From contig JAISMZ010000279.1 in assembly GCA_031276475.1 (NCBI GenBank), positions 1 to 12,948 on the forward strand: a stretch of DNA of 12,948 nucleotides. The letters run 5' to 3'. Shown here in pieces: positions 6,636-11,938 of the stretch; the first letter of the stretch is position 1; the number at the start of each line of letters is the position of its first letter. The notes under the pieces were generated by a model that did no database searches, was not told the origin of the DNA, and saw only the letters and a list, made by a program, of their open reading frames with translations. A program made the translations under genes and the position numbers. The stretch is from Coriobacteriales bacterium. GTDB lineage: Bacteria > Actinomycetota > Coriobacteriia > Coriobacteriales > UBA8131.

Positions 6636-7652
6636 TCAGGAGGCGATCTGCCAACCCGGCGACGGCCCTTCCAAGACCTCCCAGTCGGCGTTTTGGTACA
6701 GCTCGCGGTAGAAGGCGATGTCCTTGCCCTTGCCGCCGTCCTCGGTGCGTTGTAGCAGGTCACGGGGGTTGACCCCAGATTCTGCCCAGGCCAGATTGGC
6801 GCCGGCGTTGGCTACCAGGTCGGTGCCGGCGGCGCAGTTCAGGCGCGGGAAGAGCCCTGTGGCCAGGCGGTAGACGGCAACGTAGAGGGCGCTGCGCACG
6901 GCCGATATCATCCCCAGGTCAAAAAGCGCGGTACCCGGCACACCGATGCGACGGCCCGCGCCTGCCGAGAGGGCACCGGAATCTATGCAGATGCGGGTCT
7001 TTTCCGTCAGTTCCTCGGCGGTGTGCTCGGGACCGATGGGTTCAACGCAGGTGGAAAGCGACAGGCCGGCGGCACGGATGTGCTCAAAGGTGGCCAGACG
7101 CTCGACCACGGGGATGGTGGTGACGGAGCCTTCTCCCATCCGTACGGCGTGATAACAGCCGTCAACGCCCGCTGCCTTAAGCTGGCGGGCCATCTCGGGG
7201 CTCTGGTCCTCGATGTTGGCCAACAGCGGCATATCCTTAGAGATCACCGCGCGTACCGCCTCGGCCATCTCGAGGAACAGCTCAAAACGGTAGGAGGCTG
7301 TCGCCAGCATCAAAATGGCGTTGGCACCCTGGTCCTCGTATATTTTTGCGAACTCAACAACGTAGTCTTTGGGCATCTCCAGCTTGCCTTTGCGCACGCC
7401 ATTACTAACGGCAAAGGAGCAGAACTGGCAATTTTTAGGGCAGGGGGTGCCGTTCAGGCCGATTTGCGCGTGGATCTCCGCCTTGCCGTTGGACGACTGT
7501 TTGGAAAGCTGATTGCCGGCCCAGTTGATGTAATAGGCTTCTTTTGAGGCGGGATCTACCGCATAGAGAACGCGGACGTCCGCGTCAGGCAGTCCCTTAC
7601 CCTCCAGGCCTTTCTCGACAATCTCGTAGATCCGTGCGGTTGCAACGTCCAT
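6636..7652 (-). CDS. Radical SAM enzyme, BioB/HydE/PylB-like
   Basis: Cytoplasmic radical S-adenosylmethionine enzyme, 338 aa. The 4Fe-4S motif is CPKNCQFC (C71, C75, C78: CX3CX2C), followed by radical SAM barrel features such as GANAILMLATAS (109-120) and a biotin-synthase-like region (GVDGCYH, LSTCVEPIG). C202 falls where BioB has a 2Fe-2S ligand by eye; C166, C222 and C273 are further candidates. The C-terminal GANLAWAESGVNPRD resembles radical SAM proteins of the BioB/HydE/PylB/HmdB group, but no exact family can be assigned, and no biotin genes are nearby. Two starts compete: ATG 7673 has its purine-rich stretch directly touching the codon, while ATG 7652 has AAGGAGG 11 nt upstream; I chose the latter. 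First gene of the operon, so probably making or modifying the transported molecule. Confidence 0.85.
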   Translation of the reverse strand: MDVATARIYEIVEKGLEGKGLPDADVRVLYAVDPASKEAYYINWAGNQLSKQSSNGKAEIHAQIGLNGTPCPKNCQFCSFAVSNGVRKGKLEMPKDYVVEFAKIYEDQGANAILMLATASYRFELFLEMAEAVRAVISKDMPLLANIEDQSPEMARQLKAAGVDGCYHAVRMGEGSVTTIPVVERLATFEHIRAAGLSLSTCVEPIGPEHTAEELTEKTRICIDSGALSAGAGRRIGVPGTALFDLGMISAVRSALYVAVYRLATGLFPRLNCAAGTDLVANAGANLAWAESGVNPRDLLQRTEDGGKGKDIAFYRELYQNADWEVLEGPSPGWQIAS

Positions 7653-7697
7653 GACAGCCTCGCCCTCCTTCATCCCTCTTCGCGTTTGGTGCTTGCT

Positions 7698-7717
7698 TAC
7701 GTCTCTTAGCAGACGTA
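7698..7717. promoter_or_regulatory. Perfect inverted repeat in the 5' leader of the radical SAM operon
   Basis: TACGTCT, 6-nt spacer, AGACGTA: a perfect 7-bp inverted repeat just downstream of the predicted transcription start (about 7723, minus strand). It could be a regulator-binding site or a leader hairpin. No T-run follows it. Confidence 0.45.
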
Positions 7718-7718
7718 C

Positions 7719-7730
7719 TCTACTAGTAGA
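7719..7730. promoter_or_regulatory. 12-bp palindrome at the -10/+1 region: candidate operator
   Basis: TCTACTAGTAGA is a perfect 12-bp palindrome that touches the -10 box and covers the predicted start of transcription of the radical SAM operon. That is a classic repressor position, but the regulator is not in the window. Confidence 0.5.
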
Positions 7731-7758
7731 TTATGACAGATCAAAACTGGGTTGGCAA
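7730..7758 (-). promoter_or_regulatory. Predicted sigma70-type promoter of the radical SAM/ABC operon
   Basis: On the minus strand, -35 TTGCCA (7758-7753), a 17-nt spacer and -10 CATAAT (7735-7730), each five of six to consensus. Predicted start about 7723, giving a leader of about 70 nt before ATG 7652. It is the only strong promoter seen ahead of the eight-gene run. Confidence 0.6.
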
Positions 7759-7760
7759 GC

Positions 7761-7793
7761 CCCCTGCACGTGAGCGAGAGCATGCGGCAAGGG
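7761..7793 (-). other. Imperfect stem-loop downstream of the xxxLxxG-protein gene
   Basis: About 26 nt after the stop at 7819, the minus strand can pair CCCTT with AGGGG and, inside it, GCATG with CGTGC, with a 3-nt bulge and a 10-nt loop. There is no adjacent T-run (only TTTT some 15 nt further on), so it is at best a weak or factor-assisted terminator before the next operon's promoter. Confidence 0.25.
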
Positions 7794-7818
7794 TGGGATG
7801 TAGCGAGGCGGGGGAGAT

Positions 7819-10119
7819 TTAGAGATTAAACAGCGCCTTCAGTCGGTCGAGGAAGGCTTGCAGAGGATCCTTTTCGGTGTCGGCGGCGTTGATTGCATCG
7901 CTGATGGTGCCTTTTGTCTTTGCGATTTTGATGGCATCGGTGGCCAGCACAAACTGTACGAGGCTAACGTCGGCGTTTTGCTCCGATACAAAGGAAACGG
8001 GGGTGAAGTCGGCGCTGCGGTAGCTGGACATGAACTCGGCAATCTGATCCTTAACCTGCTGAGGCATCTTACTGGTGTTGGCGCGCAGGGCTACGGTGCC
8101 TTCGGTAAGAGCCGAGCTGCCGTCGCCGAGCTGGCCCACGCCACTGGCGAGCAGGGCCATGGCGGCGTTAATCTGACTGTAGTTGTCTGAGAGGGCGCCG
8201 ACGCCGGCGATGTAGCTGGCCAGGCCGGAGTCAAACTGCGCATAGCTGCCGGACAGCTCGCCGAGAGCGGCGGAGAGGGCCGCGAGGCCGTCGAGGCTTT
8301 GCAGGGCCTGCTCAAGGCCTGCGGCGACGGTGCTCAGCTGCTCGGCCATCGTGGCGCTGCCCTCGCAGAGCTGAACCAGAGTCGCCTGGACGGAGGGTAT
8401 ATTCTGGGCGGGGTCTCCGTCGATGTAGGCGCCTTGGGCGGTTCGCATCCATGTCTGGGAGGCTCCGAAGTAGTCTGGATAGGTGCCCAAGATGCTGGTC
8501 ATCGCTGCTGCGCCGTTAATTGCCGCTGGATTGTCGGCGCCGATCAGACCTTGGAACCCAGGATCCCCCAGCAACGTACCCAAAGCACCCATGTCGCTTT
8601 CAACCCCCGGCGGCAACGGCGGCACCTCTGCCCCCAGCACAGCATCAAATGCGCCCTTGACTCCCGCCAGCGCCTGAGCGATACCTGGGTTGGCCTGATC
8701 GCCATTGCTCAGGGCAAGTGCAATCTGGCGCAGCCCGGCAATCATCTGCTTCAACTGCTCCGGGTCAATCTCGCCGGCCGCAAGGTTTTTGGCGATCAGC
8801 TCGAGGGCGCTCTTGATCTTCTTTGAGGAATCATTCAGCAGTCCCGAGGTACCGCTCAGCTTCTTCAGCCCCGACTCAAACTGCGCCGAGCCCGCCGAAA
8901 GCTCATCAGCTCCACCGCTGATCGCGGCAACGCCGCTGTTCAGCTCACGTGCGCCCTCGTCCAAAAGCGCGACAGCGTCGGCAAGTTGAGTTAGATCGCC
9001 TTCCATCGCAGAGGTGTCGGGCAGGTCAAAAGACATTGAGAAGGGCAGGGCGCTGATCTGGATGCCGGGCATTTCAAAACCACTCACCTGGGCTTTAAGC
9101 CAAAGCTCGGCGTCCTTGCCGGGCAGGACGGTAAAGGCGATCTGGCGGTTATCACCGGCGGAGGCGATGGTGGCGTCTGGCGCGATGATATTGTGCGCCT
9201 TACCAGCGTTCAGGGTCAGTTGCACCTGCAGGACATAGTTATCGTAGAACAGCTTGTTAACCGCAGGATTTGCCTTTGTGGTGATCTGGAGCTCAAGCTC
9301 CCCGGAGCTTCCTGCCAGCTCCGTCGGTGTTATCGCCTGTCCGTCCAAACGGTAGTTGATGGCGAAGATCCAGGGCAGTTGAACCTGCTCCAGGGTGCCC
9401 TGGTAATAGAAGTCGCCCTTGTCCACCGGTACGCTTATTTCCTGAGCGCTGAAGTCCAAGGTGTCGGTGGTGGTCAGGTTCTTGACCGTCTGATAGGCAC
9501 CGGCATCGGTCAGCCGGCCGGCCTCGTTCACAAGAAAATGGTTGACAACGTAGGTGTCGGCGACCGCGCCGTTTGCGCTGAGCCGGGTATAGACGACCTC
9601 ATCCTTGCCCGAGGTTTTGGCGGGCTCGCCGGAATTGGCCGCAGCAGAAGCCGTGCGCACAGGATCGGTGGCCTCGGCGACGCGCGTAGTGGTCGCCAGA
9701 CAAAAACCCGAAGTAGCCAGTGTCAGGCTAAGGACGAAAGCCAGCGAGCGCAGGAGATGACGGCGGGTGAGGCGCGGGCGCTTCGGTTTTCGCACCAGCC
9801 GCTCGGTTTTTGTCGGTGGGCTGACGGTAGCCAGTGGGCTGACGGCGCGCTCAGCTGAGGCGGGCGGCTCGGCAGTGCTGCCAGCGGCAGTGCTGCCAGC
9901 GGCGGCGCGGGGAAGCACGACGGCCTGTGCGAGCCGATCAGTGGCGGTCTCCTCCACAAAAAGGGGCTTGCTGGCTTTGTTCACGTTATGTTCTGGCTGC
10001 GGCTGAACCTCAGGGAGATGCACCTTGCGGGCCGGTAAAGAAGGGATGCGCACCGTACGCGGCCGCAGGACGGGCAGCTGTACGGAGCGAGACGTGCGCT
10101 GTGCGCGGGTGGTGCTCAT
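7819..10119 (-). CDS. Exported protein with xxxLxxG heptad repeats, function unknown
   Basis: 766 aa from ATG 10119 (AAAAGGAAGG just upstream; eight extra residues are possible to 10143). Layout: residues 1-121 form an unusually long, basic, Pro-rich cytoplasmic tail including two copies of AGSTA; 122-147 are a hydrophobic signal or membrane anchor ending near AEA; about 172-360 are a beta-rich domain with conserved-looking blocks (YVVNHFLV, FYYQGTLE, LPWIFAINYRLDG, GIQISALPFSM); about 372-425 and 595-682 carry xxxLxxG-type heptads (LDEGARELNSG, LSAGSAQFESG, LGDGSSALTEG). This repeat also occurs in YhgE/Pip proteins and in MmpL/RND-associated proteins of Gram-positives. No C-terminal membrane segment is visible, so it is not an RND or Pip transporter itself. 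Probably secreted or anchored outside the cell; role unknown. Neither neighbour suggests a pathway. Confidence 0.8.
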   Translation of the reverse strand: MSTTRAQRTSRSVQLPVLRPRTVRIPSLPARKVHLPEVQPQPEHNVNKASKPLFVEETATDRLAQAVVLPRAAAGSTAAGSTAEPPASAERAVSPLATVSPPTKTERLVRKPKRPRLTRRHLLRSLAFVLSLTLATSGFCLATTTRVAEATDPVRTASAAANSGEPAKTSGKDEVVYTRLSANGAVADTYVVNHFLVNEAGRLTDAGAYQTVKNLTTTDTLDFSAQEISVPVDKGDFYYQGTLEQVQLPWIFAINYRLDGQAITPTELAGSSGELELQITTKANPAVNKLFYDNYVLQVQLTLNAGKAHNIIAPDATIASAGDNRQIAFTVLPGKDAELWLKAQVSGFEMPGIQISALPFSMSFDLPDTSAMEGDLTQLADAVALLDEGARELNSGVAAISGGADELSAGSAQFESGLKKLSGTSGLLNDSSKKIKSALELIAKNLAAGEIDPEQLKQMIAGLRQIALALSNGDQANPGIAQALAGVKGAFDAVLGAEVPPLPPGVESDMGALGTLLGDPGFQGLIGADNPAAINGAAAMTSILGTYPDYFGASQTWMRTAQGAYIDGDPAQNIPSVQATLVQLCEGSATMAEQLSTVAAGLEQALQSLDGLAALSAALGELSGSYAQFDSGLASYIAGVGALSDNYSQINAAMALLASGVGQLGDGSSALTEGTVALRANTSKMPQQVKDQIAEFMSSYRSADFTPVSFVSEQNADVSLVQFVLATDAIKIAKTKGTISDAINAADTEKDPLQAFLDRLKALFNL
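9871..9900. repeat. Two-copy 15-bp tandem repeat
   Basis: GGCAGTGCTGCCAGC occurs twice in direct succession (9871-9885 and 9886-9900) inside the xxxLxxG-protein gene, encoding AGSTA-AGSTA in the cytoplasmic tail. Because it is in-frame, copy number could vary without breaking the gene. Confidence 0.8.
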
Positions 10120-10172
10120 AACCTTCCTTTTCAGCCAAAACAAGGCTCGCAGAGATGTTGTTCAGGCATCTC

Positions 10173-10178
10173 ATTATA
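10173..10178 (-). promoter_or_regulatory. -10 box candidate for the xxxLxxG-protein gene
   Basis: A perfect TATAAT on the minus strand, giving a predicted start near 10167 and a leader of about 48 nt to ATG 10119. No good -35 lies at 16-18 nt; TTACCC at 19 nt is the nearest, so the promoter is only moderately supported. Confidence 0.45.
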
Positions 10179-10309
10179 CTGATAACTTCTAGCCTTTGGG
10201 TAAGCGTTGGCTATTTGTTGGTAAGTGCGCTGGAGAGCGGAGGTCGGCCTCTTTTGGCGGATATCGCCGTCGTAAGCCGGATGCTGTGTTATAGTTAGCT
10301 GATAAGATA

Positions 10310-10522
10310 TTGCAGTCAGCCCTGAAACATGGATTTACGCCTGCTGTAATTGCAATTGTCATCGAGACGGCAATTGCCGTTAAGCAATTACCCGATGGTG
10401 TCATCCTGTATCTTGGTTGGTACCAGTCAGCTTTACTGGAAGTATTGGTAGACACTAAAGGAAGCGAACATATTGCGTTTCACTGTATGAAAGCTCCGCA
10501 GCATATACGGAGGTTACGATGA
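10310..10522 (+). CDS. Small toxin-like protein of a putative type II toxin-antitoxin pair
   Basis: 70 aa from a TTG codon; there is no ATG in the first part of the frame, and an in-frame TAG lies at 10292. The pattern ALKHGFTP near the N-terminus, then LYLGW, ALLEVLVD and AFHCMKAPQHIRR, resembles the small actinobacterial toxin-like proteins with blocks of the kind xLYLGPxxxxxLLEVxVxxxxxxxxIxHxMxxRxKxxxLL. That comparison is from memory. The stop overlaps the start of the next small gene as ATGA, typical of toxin-antitoxin and other coupled pairs. The DNA looks AT-richer than the flanking genes, consistent with acquisition by transfer. The TTG start has only a weak ribosome site (TAAGATA), so the gene may be 5'-truncated or decayed. 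Confidence 0.45.
   Translation: MQSALKHGFTPAVIAIVIETAIAVKQLPDGVILYLGWYQSALLEVLVDTKGSEHIAFHCMKAPQHIRRLR
10367..10380. repeat. 14-bp perfect palindrome flanked by further AATTGC repeats
   Basis: ACGGCAATTGCCGT is a perfect 14-bp palindrome. It sits between GTAATTGC (10346-10353) and its inverted copy GCAATTAC (10384-10391), so the hexamer AATTGC/GCAATT recurs through 46 nt. It lies inside the toxin-like ORF; it could be an operator if the true gene starts elsewhere, or chance within coding sequence. Confidence 0.5.
10509..10513 (+). promoter_or_regulatory. Ribosome binding site of the antitoxin-like gene
   Basis: GGAGG 5 nt before ATG 10519. It is the strongest translation signal in this 600-nt region and the main reason to accept the 59-residue ORF as a gene. 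Confidence 0.6.
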
Positions 10523-10698
10523 GGACGAAATCTGAATATGACAACATAGTCTTAGACTTGCATACTCTCTCTACTGAAGCTATTGAGGATTTACCAGACG
10601 CAGATCCGGCAGTGGACTTCTCGATCCGCCTGGCAGCAATGGAGATCAGGCTTGAGGAGATGCGCAGGGAGCTGAAAGCGCTAAGACCTGCTTCTTAA
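10519..10698 (+). CDS. Small antitoxin-like protein, 59 aa
   Basis: The ORF starts MRTKSEYDNIV and ends KALRPAS. It is acidic in the first half, with a charged amphipathic helix in the second (AAMEIRLEEMRRELKAL, about 40-56) that could mediate dimerisation or partner binding. GGAGG lies 5 nt before the ATG, and the start overlaps the stop of the preceding small ORF (ATGA), so the two are probably translated together. Order toxin-like first, antitoxin-like second, size and charge fit a type II pair, but I see no clear DNA-binding fold and no exact family. It could also be an unrelated small protein. It is followed by 136 nt without a gene before pheS. Confidence 0.5.
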   Translation: MRTKSEYDNIVLDLHTLSTEAIEDLPDADPAVDFSIRLAAMEIRLEEMRRELKALRPAS

Positions 10699-10764
10699 GC
10701 ACTATCCTGCAAGCCGGACAACCCGCGCAGGCCGCTGGCGTCACCGGCCAGGGAAGCGCTGTTG

Positions 10765-10773
10765 TGGTATCTT
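10765..10773 (+). promoter_or_regulatory. Weak extended -10 candidate for pheST
   Basis: TGGTATCTT fits an extended -10 (TGnTATnnT), about 60 nt before the pheS ATG. No -35 is visible. The 136-nt gap 10699-10834 contains a short CTGGC/GCCAG hairpin (about 10735-10752), but no T-box core (AGGGTGGNACCGCG) and no terminator T-run, so phenylalanine-dependent T-box control is not supported. Confidence 0.25.
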
Positions 10774-10834
10774 GTGTGACGGTAGATTTCTGATTACGCG
10801 CTGGGGCCGCCCCGGCGTACGAAAGCGAGATGGG

Positions 10835-11923
10835 ATGTCCCAGATAGAAAGAATCGCCGTCGTTTTTGCCGCGGCGCGCTCCGGTATCGCCGCAGCCGCT
10901 AACAGCGCCGAGCTGGAGCAGGTGCGGGTCGCCGTCTTTGGCAAAAAGGGCTCGCTGAGCACCCTGCTGCGCCAGATGGGCGCTCTACCCAAGGAGCAGC
11001 GGGCCGAGATCGGCCGCTCAATGAACACCGCCCGCGACGAGTTGGAGGCAGCGTTTGAGGCTCGCGCCGCGGCGCTCAAGCACGCCGAGCTGGAGGCCAG
11101 CCTGGCAACGGGGGCCGTTGATGTGACGCTGCCGGGCCGTAGCTTCACCCTCGGCTCGCAGCACCTGATCAGCCGACTGACCGCCGAGATCGTCGAGGTC
11201 TTTCGCGGCATTGGCTACTCGGTTGTTGAGGGCACGGAGATTGACACGGCCTACTATAACTTCACGGCGCTGAACACGCCTGCCGACCATCCCTCACGCA
11301 GCCTTCAGGACACCTTCTTTGTGCACGACCGTTTTGGCGAGGCGGGCGCAAACGCTGCGGTAGAGAAGACGGTCGCCCTCAAAGGCGAGAGCGACGTTGT
11401 GTTGCGCACCCAGACCAGCGGCGTGCAGGTGCACGTCATGGAGCGCCAACGCCCGCCGATCTACATCCTCGCGCCTGGGCGGGTCTACCGCCGCGACGTT
11501 GCCGACCCCACCCACCTGCCTCAGTTCACGCAGATAGAAGGCTTAGTTGTGGATAAGGGCATCACCTTTGGCGACCTCAAGGGCACTCTGGAATACTTCT
11601 GTGAGCAGGTTTTTGGCGCCGACCGCAAGACCCGCTTTCGCCCCCATTTCTTTCCCTTTACCGAGCCTTCCGCCGAGGTCGACGTCAGCTGCGGCATCTG
11701 CGGTGGCGCCGGCTGCCGTTCCTGTGGCGGTACCGGCTGGTTGGAGATACTGGGCTGCGGGATGGTCGACCCCAACGTCTACGGCTTTGTTGGCATCGAC
11801 CCCGAGGTCTATTCCGGGTTCGCCTTTGGCCTCGGCGTGGAGCGCATCGCCTGTCTCAAATACAACGTCCCCGACCTGCGGTTGTTGCTCGAAGGCGACA
11901 TGCGCTTCCTGCGGCAGTTCTGA
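10835..11923 (+). CDS. pheS: Phenylalanyl-tRNA synthetase alpha subunit
   Basis: Catalytic subunit of the (alpha-beta)2 enzyme that charges tRNA-Phe, 362 aa. Class II signatures: RTQTSGVQ (191-198), motif 2 APGRVYRRD (213-221), FFPFTEPSAEVDV (272-284), GWLEILGCGMVDPNV (301-315), and motif 3 GFAFGLGVER (328-337) with the pocket alanine retained. An N-terminal coiled coil (about 55-90) for tRNA binding is present. CX2CX4CX2C (C286, C289, C294, C297) lies between SAEVDV and GW, as in Bacillus-type PheS and unlike E. coli. About 20 extra residues (166-187) lie before RTQTS. The frame opens earlier at TTG 10772, but ATG 10835 gives the usual N-terminus, although its ribosome site (GAGATGGG) is poor. 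pheT follows after 15 nt. Confidence 0.97.
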   Translation: MSQIERIAVVFAAARSGIAAAANSAELEQVRVAVFGKKGSLSTLLRQMGALPKEQRAEIGRSMNTARDELEAAFEARAAALKHAELEASLATGAVDVTLPGRSFTLGSQHLISRLTAEIVEVFRGIGYSVVEGTEIDTAYYNFTALNTPADHPSRSLQDTFFVHDRFGEAGANAAVEKTVALKGESDVVLRTQTSGVQVHVMERQRPPIYILAPGRVYRRDVADPTHLPQFTQIEGLVVDKGITFGDLKGTLEYFCEQVFGADRKTRFRPHFFPFTEPSAEVDVSCGICGGAGCRSCGGTGWLEILGCGMVDPNVYGFVGIDPEVYSGFAFGLGVERIACLKYNVPDLRLLLEGDMRFLRQF

Positions 11924-11938
11924 AAGGTTGGCTGAATC

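Noticed and set aside
10144..10309. tRNA or structured RNA between the xxxLxxG gene and the small ORFs
   Set aside because: No cloverleaf or conserved tRNA arms found; only the short GGCG/CGCC hairpin near 10256-10268 and imperfect GGTAAG repeats near 10199-10225.
10189..10455. 88-codon minus-strand ORF opposite the toxin-like ORF
   Set aside because: No recognisable family, low-complexity start and no convincing ribosome site; the opposite strand has the ATGA-coupled pair with GGAGG.
10699..10834. T-box or leader attenuator before pheS
   Set aside because: No T-box consensus, no Phe-rich leader peptide and no terminator T-run in the 136-nt gap; only a short GC hairpin.
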